From: Anaeramoeba flamelloides
Lineage: Eukaryota > Metamonada > Anaeramoebidae
Length of the DNA: 64,000 nt
Direction: 5' to 3'
Assembly (NCBI GenBank): GCA_027625915.1
Contig: JANTQA010000023.1
Coordinates: forward strand, 3,720,001-3,784,000
Numbering within the stretch: position 1 is the stretch's first letter; every line of letters starts with the position of its first letter. The position numbers and the translations under genes are program-made. Of this stretch, positions 10,835 through 22,000 are shown piece after piece. The notes under the pieces were generated by a model that was not told the DNA's origin, did not search any database, and saw only the letters and a program-made list of their open reading frames with translations.

Positions 10835-13025
10835 GTTTGATTGAATATATTTTTTTGTGTTTGATTGAACTTTATGATTATTTTTATTCAAAGCCATTTT
10901 AAAAAAGCGTGAAAGAAAAAGTTTTCAAAAGAATCTTTAAAACAAACAATAAACTCCAATAGATCGATTAATCTAGTTTCTATTAAAAACTTTTTTGTCA
11001 CACTTTTTTCAAGTGAAATGCTAATTCAATGACTTTTTTCAAATGACACACTAATCCCATTACTTTTTTAAATTAACAAAACTGGAAATATGTTCTTTTA
11101 AAAACCGAAATAAAAAATTGAAAACACAAAACCTTAACCACAAACACAAACACAAACACAAACACAAAACCAAAACCAAAACCAAAACCGATTAATATTC
11201 TTCATCAGTTATTTTGACAATTGTGAAAGAATTGTTGAAAGTGATTATAGCCCTACAGAAAGAGATATCTTATTGTGTCGTATTCCAACAACTGGTGTAA
11301 ATTCTCTAAATTTCAAAATTGGAAACATTCCTTGGAAGTAAGAATTCTTATTATTATTTTACTGTTTATTAATCTTAATTATCTTTTAATTAAGATCACA
11401 CGGCTCTTGCCTAATCTAAACATCAACATTAATCCATAATTTCCAAAATAAATTAAAAAAACAAAATAGAGTAATTGATGTAGGCGGTCAAAGATCAGAA
11501 AGAAGAAAATGGATACATCAATTCGAGGGAGTTACGCTTATTTTATATGTAAGGATTATATTTTAAATCATGCTTTTTCTTTTTGAACACATCCCTAAAA
11601 ACAAATAAACATAACTTACAGATTAATTCAAAGCCAAGATACAATTATACCAATTACAATTCGAATTTTTTTTGTTTTTTTCTTCTTTCCTTTTTTTTTT
11701 TGGGTAGCTATCTTGGTGTCAAGTTCATTCCCCAAGGATTTTATTCTCAAAACGGTAATAGAACAAATAATGATTATTATAGCCAATTTTAAAAGTGACA
11801 ACCAAAAAAATTGTTAAATAGAGCCAAGATAAATTGTTCTATAAAAGTTTGTTTACTGTTTTAAAGATCCTTTTTAAAACTTTTTGGTAACACTTTCTTT
11901 TAGTATAACTGATATAAAATTGAAATAATAATAATAATAAAAACACTGTTGTTAGCACTAGGCAAAGTGCCATGGGGTGCAATCAAGTGCAGTAGAGTGC
12001 CGTAGAGTGCCTAGTTTTTTTTCCAGAGTTGAAAAGGATTTAGTAAAATCGATGATTTTACTCTATTCTTTTGAATTCTGGAAAAGCTAACGTGGGTTTT
12101 CTTGAGGTTTTCTGTTTTATTTGTTAAGTTTTCTAGGTTTTTTTGAGGTTTTGTATTTTATTTGGAAAATCTATCGATTTTCCAAATAAACAGAAAACTC
12201 AAGAAAACCCAACGGCTTTAAGAGGAAATTAATTTCCTTTTTTGAAAATTCAAAATTAAAAAAAAAAAAAAAAAAAGATTTTTTAGAAATATACAGGTTT
12301 ATTATCATTATGCCTATCATATTTTTCTAATTTTGTTTTTTTATACTTTTCTTATCTATTTATCAATTTAATTTTTAATTCAAAATTGTTCAAAAAAATA
12401 TTAATTCCATAAATTATTATTGTATTATTATTCACATTTTCTTTTCTTATTATTCCATTTTTCTTTTCTTTTCTTTTATTAGGTTGTTGCTTCTTCAGAG
12501 TATGATCAAAATTTATATGAAGATGAAACAGTAAACAGAATGCATGAATCTTTAAATCTTTTTGATCAAACTGCGAATGGCAAGTTTTTTAAAGAAAAAA
12601 ATTGTGTGATTTTATTTAATAAAATTGATTTACTGCAAGAAAAAATTGTAAAAACTGGGCTTGAAATTTGTTTTCCTAAATATAATGGGGGTAAAAATTA
12701 TGATAATGCAATTAAATTTATTCAAAATAAATTCGTGAAAGTTGGTACAAATCGCTCGAGATCAATCTTTTGCCATTTTACTTGTGCAACTGATACTGTA
12801 AACATTTTTTAATTTTGATTTTTTAAAATCTTTTTCACCAAATTTAATCTTTTGTTGTTTAATGTATATATATATATATATATTTTAATTTATTTTGATT
12901 TTTTTTATAATTAAATTAATTATATTCATGCTTTGTAACCGTTATAGGAAAATGCTAGAGGTGTTTTTGATGCAGTTACTTCAACAATACTGGAAGAGCA
13001 ATTAAAAGAGGGTGGCTATATATAA
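9982..13025 (+). CDS. Heterotrimeric G-protein alpha subunit, six exons
   Basis: The GTPase subunit couples seven-helix receptors to intracellular effectors. Exons are 9982-10102, 10442-10778, 11209-11337, 11470-11548, 12483-12797 and 12948-13025. They join in phase to 352 residues, the normal family length. All G motifs are present: G1 GTGESGKST (split by intron 1), switch I R-I-P-T-T-G with the Arg that cholera toxin modifies in G-alpha-s, G3 [10 protein letters not shown]4 NKID and G5 TCATDT. Introns start GTATTA, GTATGT, GTAAGA, GTAAGG and GTAAAC and end in AG. The N-terminus MGNRNR suits Gly2 myristoylation but lacks the Cys3 palmitoylation site. The C-terminus ends EGGYI, without the Cys at -4 used by pertussis toxin. 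Intron 4 (934 bp) contains a hairpin repeat and intron 2 a short minisatellite. Confidence 0.95.
11125..11190 (+). repeat. Minisatellite in G-alpha intron 2
   Basis: The unit CAAACA (ACAAAC) is repeated about five times and passes into CAAAAC/CCAAAA repeats just before the branch and acceptor region of intron 2 (acceptor AG at 11207-11208). It gives an A/C-rich strand in a place where A and T otherwise dominate. Confidence 0.7.
11951..12215 (+). repeat. GTGCC-motif tail plus hairpin repeat (copy A)
   Basis: This lies inside G-alpha intron 4. It starts with repeats of the type AGAGTGCCGTAGAGTGCCTAG, then two stem-loops. The first (12021-12085) pairs TTCCAGAGTTGAAAAG with its reverse complement around TAAAATCGATGATTTTA. 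The second (12094-12213) pairs GGGTTTTCTTGAGGTTTTCT with AGAAAACTCAAGAAAACCC. The same layout recurs at 30.8 and 51.1 kb, where it directly follows LINE protein remnants. Copy A appears to be the tail without the coding part. Confidence 0.75.
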
Positions 13026-15020
13026 GGAAAAAAAAAAAAATAAATAAATAAAACGAATAAAATTTTTTCAATAATTATTACAAGATTTAAAAACAATCAT
13101 TATTTTATTAAAAAAAAGATTTTGTAAACATGGTGATTTATTATTAGGAAAAAAATTTTTTTCAATTTAATTTTAAAAGTTTATTTTTGTTTATTTATTT
13201 TATTTAATTTTTTATTTATTTTTTTTAGGTTTTATCCAAATATATATATATTTATATATGATTTGGGAAATAATTCGATTTTCTTTTTTTACAAGATCTA
13301 TTTTATTTGAAAAAATAAATAAAAAAATTTTTTTTAATAATTCCTAATTTCTAGTGTTTATAAGAATATTATTGTTGAAAAAAAAATATAAATTAATTTT
13401 TTAATATTTTCTGAAATGAGAATTTTTATTTCTGTTATTCGTTATTTAGATGAACTAAAGAACTTTTTTTATTAAATTGAATTAATAAACAAATTAGTTA
13501 AAAGAATGTTTGATGATTTTTATTTCAATTCGTGATATAATTAAAAAAGAATTGTTGTGATTATGATCATTTCATAATTTGAAATTTTGATACAGTTCAG
13601 ATCATGATCTTGATATTTATCAAATTAGTTTGATTAAAACATTCATCACTATTTAGGGATTGAGAAAATTTTAGGATTATTGAAAATATACTCCCTTTCA
13701 AATTTTTTTGTTCAGTTGAAATAATTATTTGATAAAAAAAAAAAATTATGTTCTTTTAGTATTCAAGAATAATAAATTAGCAAATATTATTCATTATTTA
13801 CTTTTTTATTATAATAATTATATTACTTAAGGAATATAGATGGTGAATTTCGTTTAATTAATAAAAATATTTACTTTTAATTAAAATACTATTTAAAATT
13901 TGATTCATTATTGGTTCAAGTAACCCCCAGAAATTTTTAGCAAAAATTGAAAAAAAAAAACTAAATATTTTTCATATTTTATTATTTATGAACTCAAATC
14001 AAAATAATTTTAATATCAGTCAAAGTGGGGTAATTTTATGTATTTTATTTGGTAATTTTAGCAAAGAAAGAAAATAATTTTATTTTTTTGTAAAAATTGA
14101 AATTTCATTTGTTTGTTTTTTTTTTTCCAGAATATTTACCCCTATTTATCAGGACATAATATAATAGACACCACCAAAACAAATTAATTTTAAACCGAAA
14201 TGAATTTTTACTATTCTTTCTATGGAAAGGTGAAATGAAACCCCTTTTTTATTAGTTATTTTCTACCATCAAAAATAAAGATAAAATCTAACTACTGCCA
14301 AAAACTCAATATATAAATCGTTTTATTTTTTTCAGAGACTATTTATAATTTCCCAAACTCACCTTTCAATTAATAATCTCAAATAGTAAACATTATAAAT
14401 TCATATGTTTTTTGAATTCATGTTGTTTATTGAAGATTTAATTTTGAAGAGAAAATTTCCCTTCAAAATCGAAATTAAATACTTTTTTCCTATTTTAATC
14501 GAAATAAATTACATTTTTCCCTTTCAAATTCGTAAATATTAATAATTATTTTCAAAAAAAAACTATTAAAGAAAAAATAAATAAATAAAATCTTCTTTAT
14601 GTACTGATAATAGTAGTATTTCAACATATTTTCCTTTTACCTGACACAAAATTTACAGATAAACCTCAAATTATCAAAAAAAAAAAAAAATAGTTTACCT
14701 AAACTATGATAACCCCTTTTGAACCAAAATATTGATTTAAATTCCTCTTATTGTGTACAATTAATCGGGTTTTTATTTATACCCCAGCAAGCATTTTAAG
14801 ATTTTTTATTTTTAATATCTTGGTTATATATATATATTTTTAAATAAAACATTTTATTTGTAAAAATTTAAGTAATTAAATTTGAACAAATATAGATAAG
14901 AAAGAGATTACAACTCTTAAAAGTTTATGATGGTACAGTAGTTAATGTGGAAATATTTTAGAAATTCATTTAGTTATTAGGCAAATTTAGAAAATTTTCT
15001 GATCTTCTTTTTTGGGAATT

Positions 15021-15275
15021 CTAAAAAAGTAAAATAATTTGTATTTTACCAATAATTTCGATTCTAGAAATGTTATTAAAAGTTATTTTAGCTGAGTTTA
15101 AAAAAAAAAAATTTACGACGTTGTTAATCTCATAAATCCCAAAAGACGAGCTGTCTAAATTTAAAACCATTTGAACTAATAATTTGGCTCTTTGAACCAA
15201 ATTATTAGTTCCAATAAAGTTCAAAAAAAAGTCCATCAAATTATGCATACTGTTTGCAAAAAGAATAAATGTCAT
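15021..15275 (-). CDS. Small hypothetical ORF, doubtful
   Basis: An 84-codon frame from an ATG has a mixed composition in its first 55 residues (N-L-V-Q-R-A-K-L-L-V-Q-M-V-L-N) before falling into Phe/Ile runs. I recognise no family. It could be one exon of a gene or a relic. There is no supporting neighbour. Confidence 0.2.
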   Translation of the reverse strand: MTFILFANSMHNLMDFFLNFIGTNNLVQRAKLLVQMVLNLDSSSFGIYEINNVVNFFFLNSAKITFNNISRIEIIGKIQIILLF

Positions 15276-16811
15276 TTTTAATTAAAAATAATATCTAAAT
15301 ATAAAAATTATTTTTTATTCTAATTTCGATAAAAAGTAATCATATTTATGAAAAAAAAATTAATTTTTTGGTTCTATTTTCTTTGAAAAAAGAGAGAAAA
15401 GATCATTAATAAGAGTTTTTGAAAACGAGAAAAAATAAATGATCACTTATTTTAATATAAAAAATAATAAAAACCATTATTTTTACTATGCCAAGCCAAG
15501 AAATCTCAGACGAATGTACAATGGTTCAGTTTTAAGAATGTAAGATGCATGCTGGTTTTTATGCTTGAGTTTTTTTTTTTTTTGGAGAATTTGCTGGTAA
15601 ACCGAGAATAAAGGGGGAAAATAAATCTCGTTGAAAGGTTGAACGATCTAGTTTGTTTCTGTAAAATTTAAACCAAGTTTTTTCTCCACTAATGGATGAA
15701 AATGTAAAAATTAATTTCAATGATTTCATGAACTCCATTGTAGGATAAGATCCATCGAAGAATTAGTTATTGGAAGTACATTAAAAAATAATAAATTAAT
15801 TGTTTTGGTTAAATTTTGTTTAGACGAGTTATATCCTGTTTTCAAAAATAAATAGTCTCTCATATTGTTTTTTTAGTCAAAAATCACCTATTATAATTTT
15901 AATCGTTTTTGATTCTTCTTCCAGAGTCGAAATATAATCTTGACTGAAACTACAATGACATATTTCATCTTTCTTCGAAATCCACGATATCATCTTATAT
16001 CACTTTGACAATATCATATTTTTCATTCTTCCGGGCCAAAATCGTCGCATAATAAGGTGATTATTTCCAAATCAAATAAATAAACATCGGAATTTTTTCT
16101 TTATTCGTTTATGAAGATAATTCACTTTTAATTTTTAATATTCAAATAAGAGTTAATATTTTTTCTATACATTTTGAGTTGAAAATTAACCATAAAAAAA
16201 CTAAAATTGTTGCAAAAGGTATATAAATACTTAGTATTGCACAAATTAAAAAAAAAAATCACAATAAAGCAAATAGAAAAATATTTGAAAGGACAATTAC
16301 AGATTTTTTATAACTAAACTTTCAACTAAAAAGGGGGAGTTTACTCGAAGAATTTTACTATTATTCATATTTTTTTATATGATGTTACTGATTTCAAAAT
16401 TTTTTAATGCTAATATTTATTTCCAAGATCTTTGTAATTTTAACTTAACTTTTTTAAAAACAAAAAGCAAAAGAAAAAAAAAATCAAAGAAATTTGAAAA
16501 AAAATAAACAAAAATAGGAACTATTTAGAAAAAATTATTTTGATGGTTAAATTGTAGATTTTTATATAATAAGAATCCCGGGTAAAACTTAAAAAAACTA
16601 CTTTTAGAGCATTATAAAGCCGGTCGCTTTTTTTTGAAAAACAGATTATTTTTAATTAAAAGTTTTTTAATTTTTTTTTAAAAACAACTGTTATACTACT
16701 AATATTGATCATTGGTTTTTATTTATTTATTCTTTATTTTTAATTAAAAAATTTTTTTTTTTTTTTTTTTTTATTATTTAATGGACGAATTTTTAATTCC
16801 TCTTGTTTGGT

Positions 16812-16974
16812 AGTTGGGTTTTCCAGAATTCAAAAGAATGGAGAAAAATCATAGATTTTACTCAATTCTTTTAAATTTTGGAAAACCGCTGTTAGCTTTT
16901 CTTGTGGTTTTCTGTTTCTTAGGAAAATCGATAGATTTTACTAATAAAACATAATACCACAAGAAAAGCTAGGT
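16812..16974 (+). repeat. Hairpin repeat (copy B, without the GTGCC tail)
   Basis: Two stem-loops sit side by side. One pairs GGGTTTTCCAGAATTCAAAA with the TTTTAAATTTTGGAAAACC half around AATCATAGATTTTACT. The next opens GTTAGCTTTTCTTGTGGTTT and closes with CCACAAGAAAAGCTAGG. The stem edges (CTAG or GTTAG with T-runs, and their complements) match those of copies A, D and E. Confidence 0.7.
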
Positions 16975-18561
16975 ACCTGAAAGCACTTCCAAAATTCCTA
17001 AATTATGATTTAGGGGTTAGGTTAAAGACTCAAAAATAAATTTATTACCCACTAAGGATAATAAATATGATGAATCTCTTTTTCTAATAATATCAAAAAT
17101 AGTGATAATATTATTTTTTAATATATTAGAAATGTTAAATTTTTTTAATTCAGATATCCAGATTTTACAATGAAAACAAAAAAAAAATGATAAAGAATCT
17201 TTATTTCATTCAAATTTGTTTTCAGAACTTCAAAATAGACAAAATATTTTAAAAGTGCACCAATTACCCCAAATGTAAATTTTGTTTGAAAAAGCATTAG
17301 ATTTTTTAAAGGAAAATTATTATTTAGTTATTTTCAAAAATATTAAAAGTTCATTAAATTAGAAAACTATTCCTGATCTGATTTTGATATTTAAAAATAT
17401 TATCAAGTTTCTCAATTTGGGTTAAAAATTATAAAATAGGTTTTTACTTTTTTCTTTAAAACTAAGACTGTTTGAAATCAATTTCGAAATTTAGATAATC
17501 GTAGAAATCACAGAAATCACAGAAACCAATTTTGAATCGGATCAGAAACTTCAAACCTTTCACCATTTTCTGTAATAGTCTAACTCTTTATAAAATAATT
17601 TAAATTTTCAATTAAAGGTGAATTACAGAAAAATAATTTATTTACAAAAAGTGTGTCAATTGTCTAAAATGACACACTATACAAGACAATACTCCACCAC
17701 CTTATTATTTAAACAATAAGGTATTTTGTTAAAGAAATGGTTTTAATGATTCAATTTTGAATAAACAGAGTTACTCAAAATTGGTAAAATGTACTTGCTC
17801 CCTTAACAATTTAAGAATATTAAAAGATAAAAGAAAAAGATTTGAAAACAATGTAAAACTATTTACGTTGTTATAATAAAAGTAATGCTAATTGAAAGGT
17901 ATTTTTAGTTCCTAAAGATCAAAAAAAATGGAATCAAAAAAATGTTAAAAGAGTATGCTATTGATAAATTGCAATTTATGTTTGGAAATTTTTACTTGAT
18001 TTTCAATTTTTGAAATTATTCTTATCTATCTTTGAATAAAGCATTTTATGTTGTCAAGTGTTAAGAAACTCTGTAAAATCAGTTGTTCTTCAAAATTTTC
18101 TTTGTCCTGTACTGTTTGATAAGTAACAGTTCAAAGATTTATCAAAAATGGAAATTGAACTAAAAATTTTTTGAAATATATTAGAATTTATCAGTATGTT
18201 AATTCAAAAAAGAAAAATGGTTGCAAGTATAAATTTCTTTTAAAAAAAGAAACCCGCTCGAGCAAAAAAGAAATTAAAAGAAAACATTTTTTATTTTCTG
18301 AAAAGGTATAGTGGGGTGAATACACCACAAAAAATTATGAAAAAAAAATGTTTAAAAAATAATAGAAATAATCAACGATTAGCGTTAATTTTCATTTCTA
18401 TAGTTTAAAATATTTCGTTATTCCTTTCAACTAATAAAAAAAAATAAAAAATAAAAAAAAAAAAAAGATCGAGAAATTGTTTTTTTCTTTTTGAATAGAA
18501 GGTAGGAATAAAATATTAAAAAAAAAAAAAAGAATGCTTGAAGGCAAACAAAATTAAAAAC

Positions 18562-18798
18562 CTATTTGTTCGATCGTTTTTTTTTTTTTTCAGCTTTTTG
18601 CCATTGTACTGGGTTTTTATTCAAGAAAGGCCAATTAGGAACACACACCAAAAAAGAAATTGCTAACCCGGCAACCACAATTTCAAATGTCAGCAAATAG
18701 TTTTGTAAAAAGTATCCAACCAAAAATGCAATTAAAACAAAAAGATTGGATAGCCAAGAAAAGTATTTGAGTGCTTTTTGTTGCCCAACAAAGTCCAT
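18562..18798 (-). CDS. SPCS1: Signal peptidase complex subunit 1 (SPC12)
   Basis: SPC12 is a small non-catalytic membrane subunit of the ER signal peptidase complex, which removes signal peptides from secretory proteins. The 78-residue protein begins MDFVGQQKALKYF, matching the family's M-D-x-x-G-Q-x-x-A start. It has two membrane segments (about residues 16-33 and 37-54) separated by the G-Y-x-x-Q turn. These are followed by the conserved V-P-N-W-P-F-x-x-x-x-P-V-x-W motif and a lysine-rich cytosolic tail. Length, hairpin topology and motifs fit the family. The ATG at 18796-18798 is the first in frame. It is divergent from the DOCK gene. Confidence 0.9.
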   Translation of the reverse strand: MDFVGQQKALKYFSWLSNLFVLIAFLVGYFLQNYLLTFEIVVAGLAISFLVCVPNWPFLNKNPVQWQKAEKKKKRSNK

Positions 18799-19021
18799 TG
18801 TATTTCAAAAAAAAAATAATTAAAAAGAGTAGAAGAAAAAAATTAAAAAAAATAAAAACTTGTCAAAAAGTAAAACCCATCCTGAACTGATCTTTTAATT
18901 CAATGAGACCAAAATTCTCAAAAGACCAAAAACATAAAATCATCAGGAAATAAGTTTTCAATAACAATAAGAATTTGGAATTTTAACATTTCATTTTTTA
19001 ACTTTTTTATTCCCAAATAAA
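18799..19021. promoter_or_regulatory. Shared SPC12/DOCK promoter region (223 bp)
   Basis: The start codons of SPC12 (-) and DOCK (+) are 223 bp apart, so both promoters and leaders must fit here or overlap the genes. The interval is AT-rich with one slightly more complex patch at 18860-18960. I see no unambiguous TATA box or other defined site. The assignment rests on gene layout. Confidence 0.5.
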
Positions 19022-22000
19022 ATGAATACAAAATCATTTTTGTCAATTGAATCGTCAAGAAATCTTCAAGTATCAAACATTGATGAAAAATTAATCAAGA
19101 ATTTTGCAGATGAACTTGAAGCAATGCCACCAAATAAACAAATCTTTGGGAATAAAGACTATATTCCTGTTGATCATGTAAAAATTGAAACCAAACCAAA
19201 GGTGTTCTCAACTGTGGAAGACTGTATACCAAAAATTGTATGTAGAATTTAACAATAATTTTTTAGAAGAAAAAAAAAAAAACAAAACAAAACAGAAAAA
19301 AATTTTTAATTTTCATGAGCATTTTTTTTTTCTTTATCTTTGTTTTTCTTTTCTTCGTTTTGCAAAAAAAATAAAAAAAAATGAATGTACATTAAATTCA
19401 AAACCATAACAAAGCCTGAAGAAGAAAGTGTCCCAGAGTTTGTGAAAGAAAGTATTTTAATCTTTTCAGAAGATCACACAACAATCAAATATCAAAATAG
19501 GGAACATTTAAAGGAAGATGAAAAATTATTTGTTGAGCAGTCTGAAAAGCTTAGTGAATTAGAGTATGGCTATGATCATATCAAAAAAAACTCGCCATCG
19601 CTTGAGGTTGCGTTTGAACAAAGCACGAACATCAACGAAAAGGAGCTGAGCACCCAGGACTATGAAAAAGAGTTGGTTGATTCGGAGAACCACCAAACAC
19701 AAAGATCGATCAAAGGGGAACAAAAAAAGGATCAATTACCATTATTTTCTGTTTTTAGTGATACCAAGTTAAAACGGTTGGTCCACGATACAAGAACGAT
19801 CCCAAGGGAGAGGCTTGGAGAGTTTCGGTATTCCTTTTTGCTCACGCCATATACATTCAACTTGGAATTAAAAATGGAGCCATTTTTTTTCACATTATAT
19901 TTAATAGACAACAAAAAGATTAAAAGGCTGAGTGAAAGCTTTCATTTTCTAAAGTTTCCGGGTGAAGCAAACCCATTTATGGAAAATAAGGGATTAAAAA
20001 AGAAAATCAATTCTGAAATTAAAAATTTGAGAAATAAATTTGAACAATATAATTATTCCAAGCACGATCCCTTTACTGGAGCGAGAAGGGCCTTATTTAC
20101 CGTCAATGAGCGCAGTTCGAGCATTTATTTAATTTTGAGAATTGAAAAAGTTATTCAGGGCTCATATCAAGAAATCACTTCGCCATTTATTAAATTTAAA
20201 AAAAACAATAAACTAAGGAACATTGATCAATTAAAGAACCAAACAAAAACATTTTGGGAAAAATTAAGAAAATTTAGACAGCCATTTGCTTGGTCTGCAG
20301 TGCCATTATTTGATAGTAATGGGAACATTGCCACATTTTCTCAATCCCAATCGATCATTGAAAAATTGGTCATTTTTGATCCTTGGTTTAAAACGAAGGA
20401 AGAAGTCACCGATATTGAAATATGTAATTATATTAACATAATGAAAAAGGGCACAATTAAAAAACAAAAAATGTTGCCTGGTAAATTAGTGGTTAATATT
20501 GAAGAATTAAATTTTGGGATGATTCCAAAAAATGTATTTGATTCAAGTTTGAATATTTTAAAAACAAAAGATGCAATTTTCAATATTGACGAAGGAGATA
20601 ATGTTGAAAAACAAAGTGACAATAATATCAAAAAAGAAAACGAAAAAGAAAACGAAAACGAAAACGAAAAAGAAAAAGAAAACGAAAACGAAAACGAAAA
20701 CAAAAAAAAAAAAAAAAAAAAAAAAAAGAAAAAGAAAAAGAAAAAGAATAAGAAAAAGAATAAGAAAGAAAAAGAAGAGGAACAAGAAGAACAAAAAGCA
20801 CAAAAAAAACAAAAAGAATATTTAATTAAAAAAATCCAAGAATTTCCTTTACAATCAATAAAAATACCATTTACAAATTTTATAAACAATTTATATATCT
20901 ATCCACTTGAAGCCAATCTGTCTGGTATTAAAGGCACTTCAGGAAAGAACATTACTATCAAGATAGAATATTATTCTAATGATTTAAATTTGAAAGATTC
21001 ACCACAAAAATCATTCTATGGAAAATTTTTTCAAAACAAATTTGAATCTTATCAATTTACTTCAACACACCACCATACAAAAAACCCAAAGTTTTATGAT
21101 TCAGTCAAGCTCAAAATGCCATTGATAATAAAAAAAACAGAACATTTATTGTTTACCTTTTACCATGTAGATATTAAGCAATTGAAATCAAAAAAGGAAA
21201 AGGATATTAAAAACGAAGAAGAAATTTTAAAAATATTAGGATATTCCGTTTTACCAATTTATAACGCTGATGGATTTTATCTTTCAAGAGAAGAAATCAT
21301 TCCAATTTATTCCAATTTACCAAAAAACAACTATTTGGAATTTTGTAAAAATGAAATTAATTCGAGAGCATTTTTAAAGGTTAAATTATCTGCCATTTCA
21401 TCAATTTATCCCCAAGATCCAATAATACAATCATTATTTTATTGCTACAAAAACTCAGATATCAATGAAGAATATTTAAAAGAAGTATTTCGACAAATTT
21501 ACACTGCAAAGACCTCGATATTAATTCAACATTTTGACCAAATATTAAGTTTTTTATTCGATTATTTATTATTACCGAAATTTATTAATATCCGTGCTAG
21601 GGCCTTTGGGGCAATTCTTAGAGTACTTTATATGGTGAAAAATTCCAAATCCCCCCTAGCTACAACAATATTATCAAAATATACCTTTTATATTTTTAAT
21701 AAAACAAATAACGGAACAAATACAGAAAAAAAAAAAGAAAAAGACGAAGAAGAAGAAGAAGACGATGATAATGATAATGATGACGATGATAATGACGATG
21801 ATGATGATGATGAAAAAGGAAAGAAAAAAAAAAAGAATAGGAAAAAGAAAAATAAAAAGAAGAAGAAGAAAAAGAAAAAGAAAAGGGAAAAAATAAAAGA
21901 AGATGAAGAAGAAGATGATGATCAAAAAACAGTTATCAAGCCATTACATGAAATAATATTAAAATTATGGATTGAGTCAATAAAAAATAACTTTGTAGGA

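Larger units (their letters stand above)
13026..18561. other. Long AT-rich intergenic stretch
   Basis: I see no complete gene over 5.5 kb. Islands of more complex sequence lie at 15480-15780 and 15890-16060. A short frame near 15690 reads like coding sequence (L-M-D-E-N-V-K-I-N-F-N-D-F-M), but no flanking exon could be fixed. Homopolymer runs occur at 14107, 16750 and 18440. Confidence 0.4.

Noticed and set aside
20428-20889. Antisense Phe/Ser frames opposite the DOCK Lys/Glu tract
   Set aside because: They are the reverse reading of AAA/GAA codon repeats within a well-supported gene.
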